In this document: one piece after another, positions 57,247 through 64,000 of the stretch
How positions within the stretch are numbered: the first letter of the stretch is position 1
Layout: the number at the start of each line of letters is the position of its first letter
Assembly: GCA_964399165.1 (NCBI GenBank)
Contig: CAYNPO010000010.1
Location: forward strand, 58,976-122,975
Source of the DNA: UBA6144 sp964399165
GTDB lineage: Bacteria > Bdellovibrionota > Bacteriovoracia > Bacteriovoracales > Bacteriovoracaceae
Length of the DNA stretch: 64,000 nucleotides
Direction of reading: 5' to 3'
The notes under the pieces: generated by a model
The model's input: only the letters and a program-made list of their open reading frames with translations
Database searches by the model: none
Told to the model about the DNA's origin: nothing
Position numbers and translations under genes: made by a program

Positions 57247-57727
57247 AACCCGACGGGGCCTTGTCCGCTGCCGGCGCCACCGACAAATACACTGGGAAGC
57301 ACGTGATGGTGCAAGAGGCGCCGTAGGACACCTCCTTCTCCGCGTCCTTCCATTGGTAGAAGGCCTCCTCGTCCACCCGCACGTACTTTTGTTGCTTGCC
57401 CCAGCGGTTCACCAGGGACTGCAGGAACACGTCATGCAGGAAGTAAGAGGGAAGGGTGGCGTGCATGTCGAGGATCTTGTCCCCCTGGGCCTGGACCACC
57501 ACGGGAAACTTGTACATCGGCATGGCCACTTGATAGCGCAGGGTGAGCGAGCCGCCCTCGTCGCCTAGTTTCTCCGGTTGACCATGCTTTGCCGCCAGCG
57601 CCGAAACTGCTTGTCCCGGGAAAAACCCCGCGAGCGAATCCAAGCTGAAGTCGTAGTTAGGTGGCACCACCTTCGCGGTGGCGGGGCTCACCCCAATCCA
57701 GACCCACAGAAATAAAAGCCGCTGCAT
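57197..57727 (-). CDS. Secreted protein of unknown function
   Basis: The 176-residue protein has a signal peptide (M-Q-R-L-L-F-L-W-V-W-I-G, cleaved near T-A-K). The mature domain is beta-rich with a Y-Q-W-K-D-A-E segment near residue 127 and a C-T-I-T-C pair that may form a disulfide. I start at ATG 57727 because GGGGGA precedes it and it gives a proper signal peptide. It is convergent with lgt and overlaps its 3' end by 50 bases. Confidence 0.65.
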   Translation of the reverse strand: MQRLLFLWVWIGVSPATAKVVPPNYDFSLDSLAGFFPGQAVSALAAKHGQPEKLGDEGGSLTLRYQVAMPMYKFPVVVQAQGDKILDMHATLPSYFLHDVFLQSLVNRWGKQQKYVRVDEEAFYQWKDAEKEVSYGASCTITCFPVYLSVAPAADKAPSGFKPWRERLRVKTAPRR

Positions 57728-57993
57728 GTCCCCCGCATCGGTCATTCTCTCCCGCCGTTCGAATGCCAGAGCGCTTCGCTCAAGGGGATAGGACCGCCCT
57801 GGTCCTATGTGGAAAAAAAGTTCTGCACGGCGCGCCGGTAACAGGTGACAAACCTTTGGATTCACGGTCATCATCAAGACACGAGTTGGAGCTAAACTTT
57901 CGCCCCCGGCACGACGTTAAGCCCAGGGTAGAATGCTGTATTCCCCATCGGATAGGGGCAGAAAAACCGCTCGTGGATTAAGGATTTGGAACC

Positions 57994-59496
57994 ATGATGA
58001 AAACTCTGGCTTGGATGCCGCTCCCGGTCCTTCTGCTGCTCGGCGCTTGCGCCACCTCTTCCCCCCAAAAACAAAAACGCACCGCCGCCGCTTCCGGATG
58101 GCGCAGCTTCGGCGAGGAGTCCTCCTATACTCCTGGGGGCCGCGTGCAGCGGGACCTGGTGGACCGCGACCTGGCCGCGTGCGAAGGCTGCATCTTGGGC
58201 AGCTCCCACCATGGCACCTTCGTGTCCCCCTTGCGCGCCCATGAACTTAAAGGCGCCGAGCACCTCAACCTCAAGAACACCCACTTTGACTTCCCCGTGG
58301 TGTGGAACCCCGCCGTCGCGAAATGGGTGAATTACTTCACCGGCCGCGGCCGCGAGTGGTTCATCCGCTACGCCCACCGCGGGGGCCGCTACGCCCCCGT
58401 GCTCTCCAAGATCCTCAACGACAATGGCTTGCCCCGCGACCTGATTTTCCTCGCCATGGCCGAGTCCGGTTTCCAGAACCAGGCCAAGAGCCACGCCCGC
58501 GCGGTGGGGCCCTGGCAGTTCATGAGCTTCACCGGCAAGAAGTACGGCTTGCATATCGACTGGTTCGTGGACGAGCGTCGCGACCCGCTCAAGGCTTCCG
58601 TCGCCGCCGCCGGTTACCTGAAAGACTTGCATGACCTCTTCGGCTCCTGGGAACTCGCCGCCGCCGGCTACAACGCGGGCGAGGGGAAGATTGGCCGTGC
58701 CATCCAGCGCTACGGCACCCGCGACTTCTGGAAGCTCACCAAGGGCCGCTACCTGCGCCCTGAGACCAAGAACTACGTGCCCAAGATCATGGCCCTCGCC
58801 ATCATCGGGAAGAACCTCGAGACCTTCGGCTTCAGCGAGCTGAGCTTCGACAACGCCCTGGACTACGAGACCATCGCCGTGCCCGGCAACAGCGACCTCT
58901 TCGAGATCGCCCGCGTGCTGGAATTGCCGGTGGAGGAACTACAGCGCTACAACCCCGAATTGGTGCGCTGGCAGACCCCGCCTCGCGTGTTGACCTACAA
59001 CCTCCGCGTGCCCGTGGGTTCCGAATCCAAGTGGAAGGAGCTGGACGACCAATCCGTGGTCGCCGCCACCAAGTACGCCACCTGGACCCACAACAAGCCG
59101 GCCACCCTCAAACAGGTGAGCGAGAAGACCCGCGTTCCCGTGGACGTCCTGGCGGTCCTCAATCCCGAGCTCGATAAGGTGCGCTTCGACGCCGGCACCA
59201 CCGTGAAGCTGCCCTTCCGCGAGGACCATGGCGCCCGCCACCAGCTTTACGCCGACCTTTATGAGTCCCCCAAGAAGTACCGCCGCGCCCGGCGCTCCTA
59301 CTACCGCTACATGAGCAGCGTCAGCGAAGATGGCCCCTCCATCCGCCGCCCCAGCAAGTTCTACGTGGTGAAGAAGGGTGACACTCTGTGGGAGATTTCC
59401 CGCAAGACTGGCGTTTCCATGGACGTGCTGGTGCGGTCCAACCGCCAACTGCGCCGCCGCCAAGTGCTCCCCGGAGACAAGCTCGCCATTAAGTAA
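57994..59496 (+). CDS. mltD: Membrane-bound lytic murein transglycosylase D
   Basis: The 500-residue lipoprotein has a lipobox L-G-A-C at residues 16-19. The SLT domain has the catalytic glutamate E157 in A-M-A-E-S-G-F-Q, then A-V-G-P-W-Q-F-M near residue 169 and A-A-G-Y-N-A-G-E-G near residue 222. Three LysM-type repeats follow; the last is clear at residues 450-500 (Y-V-V-K-K-G-D-T-L-W-E-I-S), the earlier two more divergent near residues 290 and 355. It cleaves peptidoglycan with formation of anhydro ends. A strong terminator follows. Confidence 0.95.
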   Translation: MMKTLAWMPLPVLLLLGACATSSPQKQKRTAAASGWRSFGEESSYTPGGRVQRDLVDRDLAACEGCILGSSHHGTFVSPLRAHELKGAEHLNLKNTHFDFPVVWNPAVAKWVNYFTGRGREWFIRYAHRGGRYAPVLSKILNDNGLPRDLIFLAMAESGFQNQAKSHARAVGPWQFMSFTGKKYGLHIDWFVDERRDPLKASVAAAGYLKDLHDLFGSWELAAAGYNAGEGKIGRAIQRYGTRDFWKLTKGRYLRPETKNYVPKIMALAIIGKNLETFGFSELSFDNALDYETIAVPGNSDLFEIARVLELPVEELQRYNPELVRWQTPPRVLTYNLRVPVGSESKWKELDDQSVVAATKYATWTHNKPATLKQVSEKTRVPVDVLAVLNPELDKVRFDAGTTVKLPFREDHGARHQLYADLYESPKKYRRARRSYYRYMSSVSEDGPSIRRPSKFYVVKKGDTLWEISRKTGVSMDVLVRSNRQLRRRQVLPGDKLAIK

Positions 59497-59517
59497 AAAG
59501 ACTCCGAACTTCCCAGG

Positions 59518-59560
59518 AAACCCGCGTCCATGACATAGTGGACGCGGGTTTTCCGCTTTT
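59518..59560 (+). terminator. Strong hairpin terminator after mltD
   Basis: AAACCCGCGTCCA pairs perfectly over 13 bp with TGGACGCGGGTTT, followed by TTCCGCTTTT. Confidence 0.8.
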
Positions 59561-59571
59561 ACGGGGGAAGG

Positions 59572-60669
59572 ATGGCCTTCGGGATCAAGGCGCTCAAACG
59601 TCACGAGAACACCGACAAGCACGCCGAACGGCGCGTGCACGTGCCCCAGCTCATCTTGGGCCACGACCTGGCGGCCGTGCTGAAACTGGTGGAGCTGAAG
59701 CGAGAGCATGGCCCTGAGCGCCTGCGCCTGGTTACTCCGCACTTCCTCACCAAGGACGTCTTGGTGAACGCCCACCGCCACTTTTCCACCACGCTCCGGG
59801 ACAACCAGCACACCCTTGAGGTCGCGGCCAAGTTCTCCCACGCGCGCACTCGCCGTCGGGAGGAGGAACCGCTCTTCTACAAAGAAGGGCAGTGGCATCG
59901 CTTCGGGGGCCGCGCGAAACCCATGGAACTCCTGCCCGGGGAAGCTTACTTTCTGCCGGCCCGCCAGGAGCTGGACTTGGAAAGCCTTTTCTCCCCGGAG
60001 GACTGGGAAAGTCTGGATGACACCCTGAAGGCGTACCAGCAGGTGCGCGTGCTCGAAACCCTGGAGAAGAAGGCTCCAGGGGACCTCGCCGACCGCGATG
60101 AATGGTGGATGCTCTTCCATGATCTGGGCGAAATGACCTGCGAGGACCTGTGGCTGTCCTTGCCGGCGCGGCAGGTGCTCAAGGCATCCTCCCATGGCCG
60201 CACGCTTCCGCCGGAAGCCGCGGCTTACCTCACCTCAGTGCGCGCCCAGGCGGCGGTGTCCGTTTCGTGGGAGTTCTCGAAAGAAATCCACCAGGGCCCA
60301 CGCACGCTCTTCCTTCCCCAGAGCATGACCCATGAATGGGGCCACTTCATCCTCGACCTGGACGCGTGGGACGGGAGCAGGCAATCGGCCAGCGCTCTGA
60401 TCCTGCTGCAGGAGGAAGAGGCCACCAGCGAACTCATGGCGGACAAGATCAAGCTCATGAAGCGCGTGCTCGAGCGCGTGTTCCCCGGCTTCGAGGCCTT
60501 GGCGGGCCGCGAGCACATCATGGCCTCCGAGGATTTTCTTGAATGGCCGGGCGACAAACAGGCGGCGGAGGCGTTGCTGGTGAGCGTGCCGCGCCTGCAC
60601 ACCCTGGGTGCTTATGGGGCAGGTACCTTCGACGCTTCCTTCTTGGCCCGCGCGTTACTTTCCGTCTGA
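59572..60669 (+). CDS. Conserved-looking cytoplasmic protein of unknown function
   Basis: The 365-residue protein has no signal peptide or membrane segment. The N-terminal 90 residues are basic and look like a Rossmann-type start (L-I-L-G-H-D-L-A-A-V near residue 27). A late H-E-W-G-H-F motif near residue 253 resembles the H-E-x-x-H of zinc peptidases except that its spacing is H-E-W-G-H, which fits H-E-x-x-H exactly, and an E-E-E-A-T-S-E-L segment lies about 30 residues later, so a gluzincin-like metal site is possible. I recognise no family. The ATG lies within GGGGGAAGG, with unusually short spacing. Confidence 0.55.
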   Translation: MAFGIKALKRHENTDKHAERRVHVPQLILGHDLAAVLKLVELKREHGPERLRLVTPHFLTKDVLVNAHRHFSTTLRDNQHTLEVAAKFSHARTRRREEEPLFYKEGQWHRFGGRAKPMELLPGEAYFLPARQELDLESLFSPEDWESLDDTLKAYQQVRVLETLEKKAPGDLADRDEWWMLFHDLGEMTCEDLWLSLPARQVLKASSHGRTLPPEAAAYLTSVRAQAAVSVSWEFSKEIHQGPRTLFLPQSMTHEWGHFILDLDAWDGSRQSASALILLQEEEATSELMADKIKLMKRVLERVFPGFEALAGREHIMASEDFLEWPGDKQAAEALLVSVPRLHTLGAYGAGTFDASFLARALLSV

Positions 60670-60786
60670 GCGTCAGAACCCTGACGAAAACGCCCTTCTT
60701 TTGATGGCGCGGCGCATGTTCGCTTGATTGCTGCTCTAGGCTCTTCCTAAACTCAAGCCAATCTCTTCCACCAAGGAAAGCCTCCC

Positions 60787-61383
60787 ATGAGAGTCCTGCT
60801 GCTCATCGCTGCCCTCCTGTGCGTCGTCTCCGCCAAGGCCCAAGACCGCCTCGTCTCCATCGACGCCTTCGACCTGGGTTATGCCGGCGGCTTGCTCTTT
60901 CAAAACGACGACGGGGCCGACCGCAAGGACCGTAACGCCAACGACTTCCGCCTGCGCTTGAACTACGCCCAAAAAATGCCCGAATGGCACGAGGCCCTCA
61001 TGCTCAAGGGCATCGTGCGCGTCGAGCGCCGTCATGAGGACGCCGAAGCTGACACCACCAACTCCGTATGGGCCGCCTCCGGGGGCGCGCTCTACAACTT
61101 TGACCCCGCCGACACCAAGAACTCCGCCTTCGTGGGTGGGCAGTTTGGCCTGGAGTGGATGACCATCGAAGACGCAGCGGATGAAGACTCCGGCATCAAC
61201 ATGGTCTTCAGCGTCGAAGGCGGGAAGCGCTGGGACATGGGCGAGTTCGCCTCCGCCATGATCTCCTACGCGCCGTCCATCGAAGCGGCTTACCGTCGCT
61301 ACGGAGGAGACATCCGCGAGACTTTTTATAAGAGCGGCACTGAATTCAAACTGAGTTTCCTCAAATTCGACATCATGTTTTGA
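60787..61383 (+). CDS. Small outer-membrane barrel-like protein
   Basis: The 198-residue protein has a signal peptide ending at A-K-A near residue 18. Alternating strands (F-R-L-R-L-N-Y, A-L-Y-N-F, G-G-Q-F-G-L-E-W) and the C-terminal F-D-I-M-F suggest an eight- to ten-strand barrel. The start is supported by AAGGAAAG. It precedes two porin-like genes but is separated from them by a 12-bp hairpin and an AT-rich region. Confidence 0.65.
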   Translation: MRVLLLIAALLCVVSAKAQDRLVSIDAFDLGYAGGLLFQNDDGADRKDRNANDFRLRLNYAQKMPEWHEALMLKGIVRVERRHEDAEADTTNSVWAASGGALYNFDPADTKNSAFVGGQFGLEWMTIEDAADEDSGINMVFSVEGGKRWDMGEFASAMISYAPSIEAAYRRYGGDIRETFYKSGTEFKLSFLKFDIMF

Positions 61384-61384
61384 G

Positions 61385-61412
61385 TCGTCGGGGCAAGGCG
61401 TTGCCCCGACGA
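61385..61412 (+). other. Perfect 12-bp hairpin without T tract
   Basis: TCGTCGGGGCAA pairs perfectly with TTGCCCCGACGA around GGCG, just after the stop of the barrel gene. No T run follows, so this is either a processing or stability element or a factor-dependent termination site. Confidence 0.55.
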
Positions 61413-61534
61413 GTAAAGCCATACGCACAAAAACAGTATTTACAAACGCATGCAACCCAAAGACACTTGAACCAATAACTGTATCTGTTGCTTAAACTGG
61501 AATGACGACCCGTCATTTGAAACAAGGAGATTTC

Positions 61535-62635
61535 ATGAAGAAGCAACTCGCTCTCGCCGCTGGCCTGGCCGTACTGGCCACCCCCGCTCTCGCCTCTAAG
61601 GCCCGCATGCAGGCCCTGGGCGAAGACGTTGATGGTTCCTTCTACATCAACGACAACCGGAACATCTTCCTGAACCCGGCTGAAGTTCTGAACCACCGTG
61701 ACCTGGTGACTTTCGAGTGGGGCGCTGGTCAGACCACCGACACTGACGGCGACACCAATGCCGAAGGCGGCTTCCTCCGCGGCTCTGGCAACATGGTATG
61801 GGGCGCTCAGTTCGGCCGCGTGACCGATTTCGCTGACGACCTGAACACCGCGGGTGACGAAGACGCCGACCTCGACGCCTACGTACCCTCCAACGCCCTC
61901 GATCTCTTCGTTGGCGGCGACGCTGGCATCAAGTGGGGCGCCCAGCTGACCTACACCAGCCAGAAAGACGACGAGTTCGCCACTGCTGGCGGTGACGACG
62001 CCGAAGCCGGCCAAATCGACCTGGCTGCTGGTGTTTCTACCGGCAACATCTCCGGTTACCTCAAGTACGGCGTTTCCGGCAAAGTTGAAACCGACGGCAA
62101 CGACACTGAAGTTAAGCGCTCTTCTCCCCTGGAGATCGGCGGTAGCTACAAGTGGATGGACTACACCTTCTTCGCCCAGTACATGATGGCGAAGTACGAA
62201 GCCGACCAAGCCGGTGCTGACAACGACATTGAGACCAACACTTGGCAGATCGGCGCTGGTCGCGTGAACAAGCTCTCTGACCGCGCTAACCTGTTCACCA
62301 AAGTTGCCTACGTCAACGGCAAGACTGAATGGGATGACCTGAACGGCCGCGACGAAGACAAGTCCAGCACCCTGCCCGTGACCATCGGTCTCGAGTACGA
62401 CGCTGCCTCTTGGCTGACCCTCCGCGGTTCTGTTGCCCAGAACGTCTTCATCAACGAGCAAGAAGTTGACGGCGACAAGAGCACCATCCAGAACTCCACT
62501 GACGTAAACGCTGGCGCTTCTCTGAAGTTCGGCGACCTCAATGTCGACGGCGTACTGGGTACCTCTAACGGGAACAACGGTAACTACGGTACCGATAACC
62601 TGTTGTCTCGCGTATCTATGACCTACCGCTTCTAA
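61535..62635 (+). CDS. Porin-like outer-membrane protein, first of a tandem pair
   Basis: The 366-residue protein has a signal peptide (M-K-K-Q-L-A-L-A-A-G, cleaved after A-L-A near residue 21). The mature start S-K-A-R-M-Q-A-L-G-E and R-N-I-F-L-N-P-A-E-V are features of Bdellovibrio-type porins, and it ends in M-T-Y-R-F. Many D- and E-rich loops separate short amphipathic strands, as in a 14-18 strand barrel. GAA/GCT/AAG-rich codon use differs from neighbours and suggests very high expression. It starts at ATG 61535 with AAGGAGA upstream; an upstream ATG in frame adds 11 residues. Confidence 0.8.
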   Translation: MKKQLALAAGLAVLATPALASKARMQALGEDVDGSFYINDNRNIFLNPAEVLNHRDLVTFEWGAGQTTDTDGDTNAEGGFLRGSGNMVWGAQFGRVTDFADDLNTAGDEDADLDAYVPSNALDLFVGGDAGIKWGAQLTYTSQKDDEFATAGGDDAEAGQIDLAAGVSTGNISGYLKYGVSGKVETDGNDTEVKRSSPLEIGGSYKWMDYTFFAQYMMAKYEADQAGADNDIETNTWQIGAGRVNKLSDRANLFTKVAYVNGKTEWDDLNGRDEDKSSTLPVTIGLEYDAASWLTLRGSVAQNVFINEQEVDGDKSTIQNSTDVNAGASLKFGDLNVDGVLGTSNGNNGNYGTDNLLSRVSMTYRF

Positions 62636-62649
62636 GCGAAGTCTTAAGA

Positions 62650-62679
62650 GGGCCGGCTTTATGCCGGCCCTTTTTTTTT
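62650..62679 (+). terminator. Strong terminator between the porin genes
   Basis: GGGCCGGC and GCCGGCCC form a perfect 8-bp stem with a 5-base loop, followed by nine T residues. Confidence 0.93.
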
Positions 62680-62720
62680 GTCCGGTGATTCTTTATGGCC
62701 TGCATCCTTAAGGAGTACGA

Positions 62721-63911
62721 ATGAAGAAGTTCTTGGTTATCGCCCTCGCCGCCGTTTTTGCCACCCCAGCCTTCGCCACGAAGGCCCGCCTGTTGGCCCT
62801 GGGGGAAGACACCATCGGTTCCCAATACATCAGCGACACCCGCAATGTTTTCTTGAACGCAGCCCATGTGAACAACCACAAGAACCTTGTGGTAACCGAG
62901 TGGGGCTCTGATGGTGCGAACAACACCAAATTGGACAGCGACAGCAACGCCTACGCTGAAGGCGGCCTTTTCCACGCATGGAACAACCTGGTCATCGGCG
63001 CTTACTTCGGCGGCGAAACCCAGCAATCATATGAAGCCCGCCAAATCCTCAACGTCTCCAACCGCGAAGTTCACCAGGACAATCAGGTGGACCTTTTCGT
63101 CGGAGGTGACGCTGGGGTCCAGTGGGGCGCCAACTTGACCCATTCCACTGGCGAAAAAGACGACGGTGACATCAAAGACGACTCCCTCTCCGCCCGCCTG
63201 GGCGTAATTGCCGACCGCGTGGAAGGCTTTGCCAACATCAGCCTAGTGAACAAGTTCGAAGGTGACCTGAACGCCAGTGGTACCGACGAGGAATTCGACG
63301 GCAAGTTGGGTTACGAGATCGGCGGAAGTTACGATGTGGGGGCAGGCAAAGTCTTCGCTTTCTGGCGCCACGCTGGTTGGGAGCAAGAGTCCGACGTGGC
63401 TTTTGGCGCTGGCGGTTCCTACGTGGGTGAAGCCGAAGTGACTACCAACCGCTACATCCTCGGTTATGGTAGCGAGAAGCGTGTAAGCGGCAAGGCATCG
63501 CTCTTCTGGAAAGTTTCCTATGTCCGCAACACTCGCGCCCTTGAAACTGAGGACGACGGCGACGCTGATCTGAACGACCTGCGCGTTCCTGTCACTGTAG
63601 CCTTGGAATATGACGCCGCATCTTGGCTGGTCTTGCGCGGCTCGGTCACCCAAAACCTCTACTCTGAAGCTGATAACGAGTATGACGATGGGCTTTCTGC
63701 CTTGATCAACAATGGCCTCACTAACGTGTACCCTGAGGGGAAGCGCACCGTGCGTAACTCCACCAATGTGAACGCTGGCGCCACCCTCAAGTTTGGCGAC
63801 CTGTCCGTCGACGGCCTTCTGGGCCTGAACGGAGGCACTTCGACCGCGGAATCCGGGAACTTCGGGACAGATGACCTGCTCGCCCGCGTGGCCATGACCT
63901 ACCGGTTCTGA
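62721..63911 (+). CDS. Porin-like outer-membrane protein, second of a tandem pair
   Basis: The 396-residue protein is a paralogue of the preceding porin: signal peptide M-K-K-F-L-V-I-A-L, mature start T-K-A-R-L-L-A-L-G-E, R-N-V-F-L-N-A-A-H-V, D-L-F-V-G-G-D-A-G near residue 125, V-A-L-E-Y-D-A-A-S-W-L near residue 292, and the closing V-A-M-T-Y-R-F. A loop near residues 310-340 is longer than in the first copy. AAGGAG lies seven bases before the ATG. A separate transcription unit is likely because of the terminator between the two. Confidence 0.8.
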   Translation: MKKFLVIALAAVFATPAFATKARLLALGEDTIGSQYISDTRNVFLNAAHVNNHKNLVVTEWGSDGANNTKLDSDSNAYAEGGLFHAWNNLVIGAYFGGETQQSYEARQILNVSNREVHQDNQVDLFVGGDAGVQWGANLTHSTGEKDDGDIKDDSLSARLGVIADRVEGFANISLVNKFEGDLNASGTDEEFDGKLGYEIGGSYDVGAGKVFAFWRHAGWEQESDVAFGAGGSYVGEAEVTTNRYILGYGSEKRVSGKASLFWKVSYVRNTRALETEDDGDADLNDLRVPVTVALEYDAASWLVLRGSVTQNLYSEADNEYDDGLSALINNGLTNVYPEGKRTVRNSTNVNAGATLKFGDLSVDGLLGLNGGTSTAESGNFGTDDLLARVAMTYRF

Positions 63912-63949
63912 CCCACAAGACTGCACGAATAAAAAAAGGGCCGCTCAAG

Positions 63950-64000
63950 TGATCTGAGCCCCTAATTTCGGACACTAAATGAAACGAGACTACCCCTTAA
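63950..64000 (+). mobile_element. Possible left end of an IS3-family (IS150-like) insertion sequence
   Basis: From 63950 the sequence reads TGATCTGAGCCCCTAATTTC and continues CGGACACTAAATG, closely resembling the terminal inverted repeats of IS150-group elements as I recall them (TG start, a CCCC block, then GGACA). A short ATG-started frame at 63979 (M-K-R-D-Y-P-L) could be the start of an OrfA-type gene. Only 51 bases are visible. The porin terminator region appears to be interrupted at this point. Confidence 0.45.

Noticed and set aside
58939..60195. A 418-codon minus-strand frame across the end of mltD and the next gene
   Set aside because: It passes through the LysM region of mltD and a strong terminator. 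Composition is that of an antisense shadow.
63931..63962. A-rich hairpin after the second porin gene as a terminator
   Set aside because: The stem is irregular and is better explained as partly belonging to the possible IS end starting at 63950. The T run lies on the minus strand only.
1..64000. CRISPR arrays, rRNA genes, prophage and riboswitches
   Set aside because: I saw no regularly spaced repeats, rRNA core sequences, phage structural genes or riboswitch cores that I could support.

Overview
The window looks like chromosomal DNA of a GC-rich, didermal (Gram-negative type) bacterium. The best guess is a member of the Bdellovibrionota or a related former-deltaproteobacterial lineage. The argument rests on the porin-like proteins at the right end (mature N-termini with a K-A-R-x-x-A-L-G pattern and a C-terminal Y-R-F), DUF3015-type secreted proteins, a DUF4105 protein, a PrkA kinase and many small secreted proteins without recognisable relatives. 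This assignment is inference from protein style. No rRNA gene is present; one tRNA gene (His) is.

Layout. 1-4 kb: a CHASE-domain sensor cut by the left edge, a GNAT protein, ClpP, YaeQ, and an ECF sigma factor behind a 35-residue metallothionein-like gene. 4-10 kb: a lipoprotein, a DUF4105 protein, a tandem DUF3015 pair, a HepT/MntA toxin-antitoxin pair beside tRNA-His, a secreted protein and a HAD hydrolase. 10-21 kb: RluD-type pseudouridine synthase, PrkA, an FGE-like membrane protein with a Cys-rich partner, a nadA-cysteine desulfurase-lipoprotein operon, and parA-parB. 21-26 kb: an accessory block of secreted proteins, with four tandem paralogues of an unrecognised family, a caspase-like secreted protein, and several ribosome-binding sites buried in hairpins. 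26-31 kb: glutamate dehydrogenase type enzyme, a stand-alone ChlI/ComM-like domain, and pfkA, gpmI and rlmH.

31-43 kb is a surface-glycan locus: two polytopic glycosyltransferases, a FAD oxidoreductase, AsnB, an SDR, a GT2, and rfbG-rfbF-rfbH for a CDP-3,6-dideoxyhexose-type sugar. 43-46.5 kb carries rplU-rpmA-obgE, a radical SAM enzyme and rsfS. 46.5-55 kb is an eight-gene translationally coupled operon: two FtsX-type ABC permeases, a LolD-type ATPase, a LolA-like protein, an outer-membrane barrel, a nucleotidyltransferase-like protein and two radical SAM enzymes. 55-64 kb holds two uncharacterised genes around a palindrome-rich promoter region, lgt, mltD, an unknown conserved protein, three barrel proteins including two tandem porin paralogues, and what may be the left end of an IS3-family element at the right edge.

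The parts most worth pursuing are the eight-gene export and modification operon, the metallothionein-ECF sigma module with its own ECF-type promoter, the tandem YNREL-motif secreted family with masked Shine-Dalgarno sequences, and a 19-bp palindrome shared by two distant sites.
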